Positions 1 to 6,800 of a stretch of DNA of 7,418 bases are shown one piece after another. Below the pieces are notes generated by a model that was given only the letters and a program-made list of their open reading frames with translations, was not told the origin of the DNA and made no database searches. The stretch is from Sandaracinaceae bacterium (GTDB lineage Bacteria; Myxococcota_A; Polyangia; Polyangiales; JAFGIB01), in contig JADGRG010000677.1 in assembly GCA_017881145.1 (NCBI GenBank), forward strand, positions 1-7,418. The letters run 5' to 3'. The stretch's first letter is position 1; every line of letters begins with the position of its first letter. A program made the translations under genes and the position numbers.

Positions 1-369
1 CGCCTTGTGCTCGGCACGCGCGCGGTCGAGGTCTTCCTTGGTGCAATAGCAACGGTAGGCCGAGCCCGCGGCGATCAGCTTGTCGACGTAAGCGCCGTAG
101 AGGCCGAGGCGCTCGGTCTGGTAGTAGGGCCCATCCGGACCACCCACCTCGGGACCTTCGTCCCAGTCGAGGCCGAGCCAGCGCATCGAGTCCAGGATGG
201 CCTGCACGCTCTGCTGCGTGCTGCGCTCACGGTCGGTGTCCTCTATGCGCAGGATGAACTTGCCACCCAGCTTGCGCGCCCACAGCCAGTTGTAGAGCGC
301 GGCACGTGCGCCTCCGATGTGTAGATAGCCGGTCGGCGATGGTGCGAAGCGAACTCGAACCTCGGTCAT
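1..369 (-). CDS. gltX: Glutamyl-tRNA synthetase, N-terminal part (partial)
   Basis: Cytoplasmic class I aminoacyl-tRNA synthetase that charges tRNA(Glu), or also tRNA(Gln) in organisms using the amidotransferase route. The frame reads 123 codons from ATG at 369-367 to the left edge, with no stop, so the C-terminal three quarters lie outside. Visible hallmarks are the class I signature region FAPSPTGYLHIGG (residues 8-20; the HIGH motif appears as HIGG, common in GluRS), the glutamate-binding segment RIEDTDRERS (41-50), and the CYC pair at 108-110 that begins the GluRS zinc-binding region. The start is fixed by the conserved N-terminus MTEVRVRFAPSPTG; no clear ribosome binding site precedes it. 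It is divergent from the M16 protease genes. GluRS versus GlnRS cannot be fully separated from the N-terminus, but the HIGG and CYC signatures favour GluRS. Confidence 0.95.
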   Translation of the reverse strand, partial: MTEVRVRFAPSPTGYLHIGGARAALYNWLWARKLGGKFILRIEDTDRERSTQQSVQAILDSMRWLGLDWDEGPEVGGPDGPYYQTERLGLYGAYVDKLIAAGSAYRCYCTKEDLDRARAEHKA

Positions 370-374
370 GGTCG

Positions 375-413
375 GTGCCGTTAGCACTGGTCCGGGCGCT
401 TTTGCAACGGCAC
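375..413. promoter_or_regulatory. 8-bp inverted repeat in the gltX/M16 intergenic region
   Basis: GTGCCGTT at 375-382 is perfectly complementary to AACGGCAC at 406-413, with a 23-nt spacer. It lies just upstream of the gltX start, in the divergent intergenic region, so it could be an operator or a leader hairpin in the gltX transcript. A TTGCAA box on the minus strand overlaps the distal arm, but no good -10 accompanies it. Its function is inferred only from position and symmetry. Confidence 0.3.
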
Positions 414-454
414 TGCGCTGCTGCCGCTTGGGTCCCCCCGAGCTTGACTCCCGC

Positions 455-1870
455 ATGGCCACGGATCACGCTCGGGGCCCTTTGCAAGCCTCCAGCCCTC
501 ATCGCCGGAAGATCGTCGCACGCCTCAACGCGCGTCTGAAGCCGAGTGCGCGCAAGCCCAGCGGCCAGCTGAGTGCTCGCCTGCGCGCTCGGGGCGAATT
601 CTCCTTTGGCGGCGGCCTGGCGGTCGCGCGCTACAGCCTGGGCAACGGCCTGGGCATACTGCTCTTGGCTGACCATTCCGCGCCGGTGCTGAGCTACCAC
701 ACCTGGTTTCGCGTCGGCTCCAAGCACGAAAAGCGGGGCAAGACGGGCCTGGCGCATCTCTTCGAACACTTGATGTTCGGCGAGACCGAGCAACTGCGCA
801 AAGGCCAACTCGATCGGCTGATCGAGACCGCTGGCGGCGAAACCAACGCGGCCACCTGGGTCGACTGGACGCACTACCACTCGGAGCTGCCTGCCAGCGA
901 GCTGCCGCTGGTCGTGCGCATCGAAGCCGACCGCATGCAGCATCTGGTCCTGCGCAAGCCACAGGTTGTTTCGGAAAAAGAGGTGGTGGCGAACGAACGC
1001 CGCTACCGCGTCGATGACGACATCGAAGGCCAGGTGAGCGAGCTGCTCTACTCCACCGCCTTCACGCGTCACCCCTACAGCTGGCCGACCATCGGTTGGA
1101 TGAAGGATATCGAGGGCTTCACCACCGAAGACTGCGAGCACTTCTACCGCACCTACTACGCGCCCAATAACGCTACGTTGGTGGTCGCAGGGGACATCGA
1201 AGAAGAGCAGGTGCTGTCCCTGGTGCAAGAGCACTACGGCGCAATCCCCGCTTCGCGCATCCCGCAACTCAAGGCCGAAGCCGAGCCGCCCCAGCGCAAA
1301 GAACGCCACCACGTGCTGCGCCTGCCCACCCCCACGGCCAAGGTGGCGCTCGGCTATCACGCGCCGTCCTTTGGCGACGCCGACTATCCCGCGCTTTCGC
1401 TGCTCAGCGAAGTGCTCTTCGGCGGACGCAGCTCGCGGCTCTTCGGCCGCTTGGTGCGCGACGAAGAGCTGGTCGCCGATCTGCACGGCTCGGCCTCGCC
1501 TTTCGTTGACCCCGGCTTGTACGAGATCTGGCTCTCGCTGCGACCAGGCAAGGACCTTCCTACCGCGCTGCGCATCGTCGAGACGGAGCTTTCGCGACTG
1601 CGCGACCAGCTGGTGCCGCAGAGCGAGCTCGACAAGGTGAAGAACCGCGTCGAGCTCGGCTTCTTGCAGGGCCTCGAAACCACCGGCGGACGTGCCGAAC
1701 AACTGGGCTTCTTCGAGACCGTCGCTGGTGACGCCGAAGCGCTCTTCCAACGCCTGGAGGCGCTGCGTGCCGTCAAGCCCCGCGACATTCAGCGGGTGGC
1801 ACGACGGGTTTTCGAGACCAGAAGGCGCACTCGCATCGAGGTAGTTCCATCCGGCGAGGTGGAGCCATGA
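455..1870 (+). CDS. M16 family zinc metallopeptidase, catalytic (HxxEH) subunit
   Basis: Predicted cytoplasmic inverzincin-type metallopeptidase, 471 aa from ATG 455, a normal length for a single-chain M16B subunit. The zinc site is HLFEH (H101, catalytic E104, H105), with E181 as third metal ligand 76 residues later inside EKEVVANERR and E174 seven residues before it; this spacing fits the family. A second M16 domain follows (about residues 210-440). At the place where M16 partners carry the R-x6-Y substrate-binding pair it has R335 but D342, so it should need a partner that supplies the Tyr. Residues 1-50 form a basic, Ala/Arg-rich extension with no hydrophobic signal sequence. An in-frame ATG at 368 would add 29 residues, but its first bases overlap the gltX start codon, so 455 is preferred; neither start has a strong ribosome binding site. 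The stop overlaps the next gene (ATGA). Substrate unknown. Confidence 0.93.
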   Translation: MATDHARGPLQASSPHRRKIVARLNARLKPSARKPSGQLSARLRARGEFSFGGGLAVARYSLGNGLGILLLADHSAPVLSYHTWFRVGSKHEKRGKTGLAHLFEHLMFGETEQLRKGQLDRLIETAGGETNAATWVDWTHYHSELPASELPLVVRIEADRMQHLVLRKPQVVSEKEVVANERRYRVDDDIEGQVSELLYSTAFTRHPYSWPTIGWMKDIEGFTTEDCEHFYRTYYAPNNATLVVAGDIEEEQVLSLVQEHYGAIPASRIPQLKAEAEPPQRKERHHVLRLPTPTAKVALGYHAPSFGDADYPALSLLSEVLFGGRSSRLFGRLVRDEELVADLHGSASPFVDPGLYEIWLSLRPGKDLPTALRIVETELSRLRDQLVPQSELDKVKNRVELGFLQGLETTGGRAEQLGFFETVAGDAEALFQRLEALRAVKPRDIQRVARRVFETRRRTRIEVVPSGEVEP

Positions 1871-3177
1871 TCAATCGCACAGAGCGCTTCGTAACGCCGT
1901 CGGGCACGGTACTACTGGTCGAGGAGTCCCATGCGTTGCCGCTGGTGCACATCGGTGTCTCGCTACGCACCGGCAGCGTGCACGATCCACGCGGCGCTGA
2001 AGGCCTCTTCCGCACCACCGCGCGCCTCTTGCGCATGGGATCTCGCGGTCGGAGTGCGGGCGAGGTCGAAGAACGGATCGACGCGCTGGGAGCCCAGCTC
2101 AGCATCGGCTGCGCGCCCAGCTACATCCACTTCGGTGGCGTGGTGGTCGCGAGCAACCTCGAGCCCTTCTTCGCGCTGGTCGGCCAGCTGCTCACCGCTC
2201 CAGCGCTGCGCAACCAGGACCTCGCGCGCGTGCGCCGCGAAACCCTGGCCGAGCTCTCCAGCCTCTGTGATGACGACCGCTCACTCGCCGCACGCCACTT
2301 CCGCGCTTTCGCGTTCGGAAAACACCCGTATGGTCGTCCGGTGATGGGCACGACCGCGAGTGTGAGCCGCGTGACGCGGCAGGCAGTGCTTTCGCACTAC
2401 GAAAAACACTTCGTCGCTGGCAACGTGGTGGTGGGCATGGCCGGCGCGGTGGACTCCGAGCGCGCGCAAGAGCTGGTGGCGAAGCACCTGCGCTTTGCGC
2501 CGGGCCAGCCGCCGGCCGAGTCCGTCGCCGCACCGCGCATGCCGAAGGGCCGCCGTGTGCTGATCGTGGACAAGCCCGAGCGGACCCAAACTCAGATCTT
2601 GATCGGCACGCTGGGCACCCAGGTCGACGACCCCGACCACACGGCGTTGCAGGTAGCGAACACCATCTTCGGCGGCCTCTTCACCGCACGACTGACGCAC
2701 GAAGTCCGCTCCAAGCGTGGGCTCTCCTACGGCGCCAGCTCGAGCCTCGGCCACGATCGCGTGCGCGAGCTCTGGTCGATGTGGACCTTCCCCGCGGCAA
2801 AAGAGGCTCGCGCCTGCATCGATCTACAGCTCGGACTCTTCGATACCCTGGTCAAAGACGGCGTGAAGCCCAGCGAGCTGCGCATCGCCAAGAGCTTTCT
2901 GACCAAGAGCCATGCCTTCGAGATCGACACCGCTGCCAAGCGCTTGGACCAAGCCGTCGAGACCGAGATCTTCGAGCTCCCGGCCGATTACCACAGCGGC
3001 TTTCTCGCGCGCGTGGCCGCCGTGACCCGCGGTGACGCCAATGCAGCGCTCAAGAAGCGTCTGTCACGGCGCAACCAGACCATCGTCGTCGTCGCGACCG
3101 CCAAAGAAGTGCGCAAGCAGCTCGCGGCGATCCCGAAGGTGCACGAGGTGCAGGTCGTGCCCTTCAGTCGCGTCTAA
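1867..3177 (+). CDS. M16 family peptidase-like protein, non-zinc (R/Y motif) subunit
   Basis: Second member of an M16B pair, 436 aa, start ATG at 1867 within the ATGA overlap and preceded by GAGGTGGAG. This implies translational coupling and equal production with the first subunit. The zinc motif is destroyed: aligned with GLAHLFEH of its partner the segment reads GLFRTTAR, giving R49, A52 and R53 in place of His, Glu and His. The C-terminal half keeps the substrate-binding pair as R281 and Y288 in EVRSKRGLSYG. In heterodimeric M16B enzymes (mitochondrial processing peptidase, Sphingomonas SPH2681/SPH2682) one chain gives the metal and the other gives the R/Y pair, so this protein is most likely the non-catalytic but required half. 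There is no signal peptide, so it is probably cytoplasmic. Its stop codon lies inside a hairpin shared with the convergent regulator gene. Confidence 0.92.
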   Translation: MINRTERFVTPSGTVLLVEESHALPLVHIGVSLRTGSVHDPRGAEGLFRTTARLLRMGSRGRSAGEVEERIDALGAQLSIGCAPSYIHFGGVVVASNLEPFFALVGQLLTAPALRNQDLARVRRETLAELSSLCDDDRSLAARHFRAFAFGKHPYGRPVMGTTASVSRVTRQAVLSHYEKHFVAGNVVVGMAGAVDSERAQELVAKHLRFAPGQPPAESVAAPRMPKGRRVLIVDKPERTQTQILIGTLGTQVDDPDHTALQVANTIFGGLFTARLTHEVRSKRGLSYGASSSLGHDRVRELWSMWTFPAAKEARACIDLQLGLFDTLVKDGVKPSELRIAKSFLTKSHAFEIDTAAKRLDQAVETEIFELPADYHSGFLARVAAVTRGDANAALKKRLSRRNQTIVVVATAKEVRKQLAAIPKVHEVQVVPFSRV

Positions 3178-3223
3178 ACAGAGACGCCTGGACCGCGCGC
3201 CATGTCCATGCGTTCCTGTTTAG
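3174..3223. terminator. Bidirectional terminator hairpin between convergent genes
   Basis: CTAAACAG (3174-3181) pairs perfectly with CTGTTTAG (3216-3223). After one A/C mismatch the stem goes on as GACG (3183-3186) with CGTT (3211-3214, one G-U), and an inner stem TGGAC (3189-3193) / GTCCA (3204-3208) closes a 10-nt loop. The outer arms contain the TAA of the M16 gene and the reverse-complement TAA of the regulator gene. T-runs are short (TTT), so it may work as a weak intrinsic terminator or as an RNA 3'-end stabiliser on both strands. Confidence 0.55.
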
Positions 3224-4110
3224 GTGAGAGCCGCGGTGGGTTTTCGTGCGCTCTGCGTTCGAGCGGCGCGGTGGCTCTCCACCACGCGCGCGATGTCCTG
3301 CACCAAGCTCGATGGCATGAAGGGCTTGCGCAGCCACTCCACCGGTCCGGCAAAGCCTCCGTGCCAGCCCAGCTCGTCCGGCGTGGCTGCGGACAGGATC
3401 ACGATCGGCACGCGCTCGGCCCACGCACCCAGCGTTCGCGCGGCTTCCGCGAACTCCTTGCCGTTCATGTCCGGCATCATGGCGTCGGAGATCACCACAT
3501 CGAACTCGCGCGCGCGCATCGTCTCCAGCGCTTCACGCGCCGAGGTGACGATCACGGCATCGAAGCCGCCGATGTCCTTGAGCGTCAGCCGTAGTAAGCG
3601 CAACGTAGTCGGATCGTCATCCATCGCGAGCACACGCAGTGCACCACCGCTGGCGCTCTGCACTTTCGGCCGCAGGCTCGCTCCGCGCTTGCGACTGGGT
3701 GGACCCGACGCAGCTTTGGCGAGACTCGGCGCGAGATTCGGCGCAACCTTCGGCGATGTGCTGGCATTGGCGGCAGCGTGCGCCGCGCCACTACGTCGAC
3801 CCACCTCTTCGGCCGCGTGTGCCAGCTCACCAGCTAGCTTCCCGAGCAGCGGCGGCGGCGAAACGCTGGCGCGCTGCTCCAGCTCACCGGCCATCTCGGT
3901 CAGGTGGTGATGACCGTAGCTGCCAGCGATCCCCCGCAGTTTGTGGCCTTCCTGCTTGAGCACACGCCTGGCGCTCTCGTCGCCGCCGAGCAGGCGCTCT
4001 GCCGCGTCTCGAAGCGTTTGAGCCCGCTGGACGAGACCAGACTCCATCTTGCGCTTCAGCTCGCCGAGCCGTGCCTCGAACGCCTTACGCCGCTCGTCCT
4101 GGTCGCCCAT
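3220..4110 (-). CDS. Hpt-domain response regulator (Hpt + REC)
   Basis: Two-component phosphotransfer protein of 296 aa from ATG at 4110-4108, which has an AGGG ribosome site about 5 nt upstream. Residues about 15-110 form a histidine phosphotransfer (Hpt) helical domain: HKLRGIAGSYG with H56 as the phospho-acceptor, a close match to the Hpt consensus HxLKG with K replaced by R. An Ala/Pro/Ser/Lys-rich linker follows (about 110-155). The C-terminal receiver (about 157-280) has the acidic triad DDD (164-166), phospho-acceptor D209 in VISDAMMPDMNG, S240 in VILSAA and K262 in LRKPF, so all REC catalytic positions are present. There is no DNA-binding or enzymatic output domain, so it probably relays phosphate or works by protein contact. 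An upstream ATG (4209) would add 33 residues but overlaps the start of the divergent kinase gene, so it is less likely. The partner histidine kinase is not in the window. Confidence 0.92.
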   Translation of the reverse strand: MGDQDERRKAFEARLGELKRKMESGLVQRAQTLRDAAERLLGGDESARRVLKQEGHKLRGIAGSYGHHHLTEMAGELEQRASVSPPPLLGKLAGELAHAAEEVGRRSGAAHAAANASTSPKVAPNLAPSLAKAASGPPSRKRGASLRPKVQSASGGALRVLAMDDDPTTLRLLRLTLKDIGGFDAVIVTSAREALETMRAREFDVVISDAMMPDMNGKEFAEAARTLGAWAERVPIVILSAATPDELGWHGGFAGPVEWLRKPFMPSSLVQDIARVVESHRAARTQSARKPTAALT

Positions 4111-4169
4111 TGGCCCTGTTTCTCCGCTCTTGGCTGTGCTTGGCCCGCCCGCGCGTTGTAAGCTAGCCA

Positions 4170-4185
4170 CTCGGCCTTGCCCGAG
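4170..4185. promoter_or_regulatory. Small inverted repeat in the divergent regulator/kinase promoter region
   Basis: The 97-bp gap 4111-4207 must hold promoters for both divergent genes. It contains CTCGG (4170-4174) and CCGAG (4181-4185) as an inverted repeat with a 6-nt spacer, next to a TATAC-containing AT-rich patch (4186-4190) that could be a -10 element. No -35 at proper spacing was found, so no promoter is assigned. A shared operator is possible but not shown. Confidence 0.2.
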
Positions 4186-4207
4186 TATACGCGAGCTGAG
4201 CGGTTTC

Positions 4208-5680
4208 ATGGGTCGAGACGGTCATCCTAAGCCAGGTCACGAGCACGCAGACGTGGCTACGCCGTCGGCTGCGACGGAACCCGCCCTGAGTGCGCCGACA
4301 CTCTCGGTGCCACCGAAGCGCCGGACGCATGCTCGCGGCGACACCACCGTGCCGAGCGTACGCTTGGTCAGTCGCGACGGCGATTCCGAGCAGCCCAAAC
4401 CCGGCAGCTGGGAAGGGCCCGCAGCTGGCGTGCTGATCGGCAGCACCTATCGAGTGGTCGGACCGCTCGGCCAAGGCGGAATGGGCGTGGTGGTGTTGGC
4501 GTTGGACGAGCGCTTGGAACGCGACGTCGCCATCAAACTGATTCGTCCGGCCTTCACACGCAGCGAGAGCGCGCGCGAACGCTTTCTGATCGAAGCGCGA
4601 GCCATGGCGCGGGTGCGCCACGAAAACGTGGTCGAAATCTACGCCTTCGGCGAGCTCGACGAGACGCCTTACTTCGTCATGGAGTACGTGCCCGGCACCA
4701 ACGTCGCCAACTGGCTCGACGATGCCATCCTCGAGGATCGCTTGCCCTCGGTGGACGAAGCGCTGGGATATCTCGACCAGATGTGTCGCGGTGTCACGGC
4801 CATCCACTCCTCGGGCACCGTGCACGGCGACCTCAAGCCTAGCAATCTACTGATCGGCCCGGCGTCACGCTTGGCCATCGCCGACATGGGCCTGTCGCGC
4901 ATGTTCGATCCAACCGGTCGACCAGGCGAGCATCCGATGGCCGGCACGCCGGCCTACATGGCGCCAGAGTTCGCACGCATCGATCTCGCCGCGGAGCTGG
5001 TGCAACGCGCCGACATCTACGCGCTCGGCGTGATCGCATTCGAGATGCTGACGGGCCAGGCTCCCTTCGACATCGAGACCACGGCCGACATGCTGCTCGT
5101 GCACAGCGGCAGCAAAGCCCCGCTGCCGAGCCAGATCAGGCCCGAGCTCACCACCGCCTTCGATGTGCCGCTCTTGCGCGCGCTCAGCTTCGATCCCGAA
5201 AAACGCACGCCCAGCGCCGACGCCTTCCGGCGCGCGCTGCTCGAAGCCCGCGAGTCGATCACGGCCAACCACGGTTCGCTCAGGATCGTGGTCGCCGACG
5301 ACGACGCCGATTTCCTGGCACTCGCCTCTGAGGCGCTCGCCTACGGTTTCCCCGGCGCACAGATCGAAGTGGTGGCCGACGGTGAAGCAGCGCTTGTGGC
5401 GTGCGATCGCGAGCCCGCCTCACTGGCAGTCATCGACCTCGACATGCCAGGGCTGAACGGCGTCGAGCTCACCGCAGCGCTGCGCGCTCAATACAGCTTA
5501 CCCATCGTGGTCGTGACAGCTTCCGGAGGCGCACCCGACTGGCACTTGCTCTCCGCCCTGGGCGCCGACGGCTTCCTGGTGAAGCCCATCGACCCCTTCG
5601 CGTTGGTCGCGCTCGCGCGCAAGGCGCTGGACACCAAGCGCGGTCGGGCCCCAGCGGCCAGCACCAACAAGCGGCGCTGA
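4208..5680 (+). CDS. Ser/Thr protein kinase with C-terminal receiver domain
   Basis: Hanks-type kinase fused to a two-component receiver, 490 aa. Residues 1-75 are a Pro/Ala/Ser/Thr-rich charged tail. The kinase domain (about 78-345) shows the P-loop GQGGMG (88-93), VAIK Lys K110, helix-C Glu E129, catalytic loop VHGDLKPSN (D208, N213; HGD instead of HRD), metal-binding DMG (D226; instead of DFG), the segment GTPAYMAPE ending at E254, and D269 in ADIYALG. All residues needed for catalysis are kept. The receiver (about 357-475) has DDD (364-366), phospho-acceptor D410 in VIDLDMPGLNG, T437 and K459 in LVKPID. There are no transmembrane segments or PASTA repeats, so it is a soluble kinase probably tuned by phosphorylation of its own receiver. 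ATG 4208 is the best start because the frame upstream overlaps the divergent gene; its ribosome site is weak. Targets unknown. Confidence 0.94.
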   Translation: MGRDGHPKPGHEHADVATPSAATEPALSAPTLSVPPKRRTHARGDTTVPSVRLVSRDGDSEQPKPGSWEGPAAGVLIGSTYRVVGPLGQGGMGVVVLALDERLERDVAIKLIRPAFTRSESARERFLIEARAMARVRHENVVEIYAFGELDETPYFVMEYVPGTNVANWLDDAILEDRLPSVDEALGYLDQMCRGVTAIHSSGTVHGDLKPSNLLIGPASRLAIADMGLSRMFDPTGRPGEHPMAGTPAYMAPEFARIDLAAELVQRADIYALGVIAFEMLTGQAPFDIETTADMLLVHSGSKAPLPSQIRPELTTAFDVPLLRALSFDPEKRTPSADAFRRALLEARESITANHGSLRIVVADDDADFLALASEALAYGFPGAQIEVVADGEAALVACDREPASLAVIDLDMPGLNGVELTAALRAQYSLPIVVVTASGGAPDWHLLSALGADGFLVKPIDPFALVALARKALDTKRGRAPAASTNKRR

Positions 5681-5690
5681 AGAGCGCTTG
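5668..5690. terminator. Possible bidirectional terminator at convergent gene ends
   Basis: CAAGCG (5668-5673) pairs with CGCTTG (5685-5690). A competing inner hairpin GCGCT / AGCGC (5674-5678 / 5683-5687) has a GAAG loop. It spans the kinase stop codon and reaches into the 12-bp gap (5681-5692) before the convergent lipoprotein stop. No T-tract follows, so intrinsic termination is uncertain. Confidence 0.3.
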
Positions 5691-5692
5691 GC

Positions 5693-6322
5693 TCAAGGTG
5701 CTACGGTCGGCGCTGCAGCTGTCGGCGGCGGTTCGGCCGCAGGCGTTGGAGCTGCAGCTGTCGGCGGCGGTTCGACCGCAGGCGTTGGTGCTGCAGGTGT
5801 CGGCGGCGGCTCGACGGTGGGCACCGGGGCAGCGTTGAACGCGTGCATCCGGGCCGGCGTCGGGAAGATGCAGCTACGTTCCAGGCAGATCCGCGGGGCC
5901 GCACAATCCCGGTCCACCGTGCACCCGCTCGCTGCGATCGGCAGGGAGGCTGGCTGCCTACCAGCGCTGCGCGCTTGCAGGTCGTCCTTCGCCTGCGCGC
6001 ACTGCGAGGTGGCGCGATAGCCATGCACGGCGGATACGGTCGCAAGCGCAGCGATGCCGAACGCTGCCATCGCGGTCTCGGTGCTACTGCCACCCGAGGT
6101 GTCACGGCTCGCGGCAAACACCGCTGCTTCGGCGCCGTAGGCCACGGCGCCCACCGTGTCGAGCACGGGCGCTAGCTTGCTCGTGGTGCACTCGAAGCTG
6201 GTCAGGCGCGCGTGGCCTGCGGGGGCTTCGGTGACGAAAAGGAAGGAGCAGCCACTGACCAGCCAGGCGCAAGCCAGCGTGACGCCGAGCGAGTGCCGCG
6301 ACATCTGGAAGTAGCGCACCAT
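5693..6322 (-). CDS. Putative lipoprotein with Cys-rich segment and Pro/Ala repeat tail
   Basis: Unrecognised protein of 209 aa that looks like an envelope lipoprotein. The N-terminus has a basic start, a hydrophobic stretch (12-24) and a lipobox VSGC with C25 as the lipidated Cys followed by Ser. Two further hydrophobic, Ala-rich stretches (54-72 and 83-99) could be membrane or membrane-associated helices. A compact four-Cys segment (C134, C140, C146, C151; pattern C-x5-C-x5-C-x4-C) resembles the short Cys motifs common in myxobacterial secreted proteins. Residues 171-209 are three 13-residue units beginning EPPPT, a Pro/Ala tail that could span periplasm or cell wall. ATG 6322-6320 directly follows the stop of the upstream gene (TGA-ATG) and has GGTGGG 5 nt before it; an internal ATG at 6304 would also keep the signal peptide. 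Function unknown. Confidence 0.75.
   Translation of the reverse strand: MVRYFQMSRHSLGVTLACAWLVSGCSFLFVTEAPAGHARLTSFECTTSKLAPVLDTVGAVAYGAEAAVFAASRDTSGGSSTETAMAAFGIAALATVSAVHGYRATSQCAQAKDDLQARSAGRQPASLPIAASGCTVDRDCAAPRICLERSCIFPTPARMHAFNAAPVPTVEPPPTPAAPTPAVEPPPTAAAPTPAAEPPPTAAAPTVAP
5696..5812 (-). repeat. 3 x 39-bp in-frame tandem repeat
   Basis: The last 39 codons of the lipoprotein gene are three imperfect 39-bp units, each encoding 13 residues starting EPPPT and rich in Ala, Pro and Thr. The repeat runs right up to the stop codon. In-frame repeats of this sort can change copy number by slippage, so the tail length may vary between strains. Confidence 0.85.
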
Positions 6323-6724
6323 TCAAGCCCACCCGGGATCGGGCGCGGCACGCTCGCCCAGCTTGGCTCTGACCTTGGTCGCCGCGGTGCTGGTGTAGAC
6401 GATCCGCTCCACACCCTGCCTGCGGGCAGCCGCCAGAGCATTCAGCGTGCCCTCGACCGCAGGCCGCTCGATGCGGGCCGGATCCACATCGAAGTTCCGA
6501 TGCACCGCGCCGACGTGAAAGAGCACCTGAACACCTTGCATGGCGCGCACCAGACTCGGAGCGTCGAGTAGATCGCCTTCACACACTTCGACATCGAGTC
6601 GGGTCGGGAGCCGGCGGTCACTGCGTGCACGCACGAATGCGACGGGCGTCACACCCGCTGCCAGTGCCGCCAGCGCGAGGTTCGCCCCGATGTGCCCGTT
6701 CGCGCCCGTGATGAGTGCCTTCAT
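6323..6724 (-). pseudogene. Truncated NAD-dependent epimerase/dehydratase (extended SDR), N-terminal half
   Basis: Encodes 133 aa with a clear Rossmann nucleotide-binding fold of the extended short-chain dehydrogenase/NAD-epimerase family: MKALITGANGHIG with G7, G10 and G13, GD at 50-51 after the third strand, VEGTLNALAAA (90-100), and the strand IVYTSTAA (108-115). Family members are usually 300-350 aa. Here the frame ends about 18 residues after that strand, so the catalytic YxxxK and the whole substrate domain are missing. I read the other minus-strand frames past the break and found no continuation, so this looks like a real truncation, not a simple frameshift. ATG 6724-6722 is preferred because GAGGTG lies 6 nt upstream; a GTG three codons earlier is the alternative. 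The stop abuts the lipoprotein start, so it may survive as a translated upstream gene. It is called a pseudogene for loss of the active site, but a small NAD-binding protein remains possible. Confidence 0.7.
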
Positions 6725-6800
6725 CGCTCGCACCTCGCCCCAGACCTGATGGTGCTCGTTCCCCTACGACAGTGGATAAGCTCAACAGCGAGCGCATGGT

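Noticed and set aside
368..454. 29-residue longer start of the M16 zinc subunit at ATG 368
   Set aside because: The ATG overlaps the gltX start codon, has no ribosome site, and the added residues are not family-like.
227..1750. 507-codon open frame on the minus strand
   Set aside because: It is antisense to the M16 zinc subunit, which has intact motifs; the translation matches no fold and reflects high GC and codon bias.
3224..3910. 228-codon plus-strand frame
   Set aside because: It is antisense to the Hpt-REC gene, is Ser/Ala/Arg-rich, and has no motif.
4049..4207. 53-residue upstream extension of the kinase frame
   Set aside because: It overlaps the N-terminus of the divergent Hpt regulator and adds no recognisable domain; ATG 4208 is the sensible start.
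5688..6020. Gly/Ala-rich repeat protein on the plus strand
   Set aside because: The repeats are the reverse reading of the lipoprotein's Pro/Ala tail; the minus frame has a start, lipobox and operon context.
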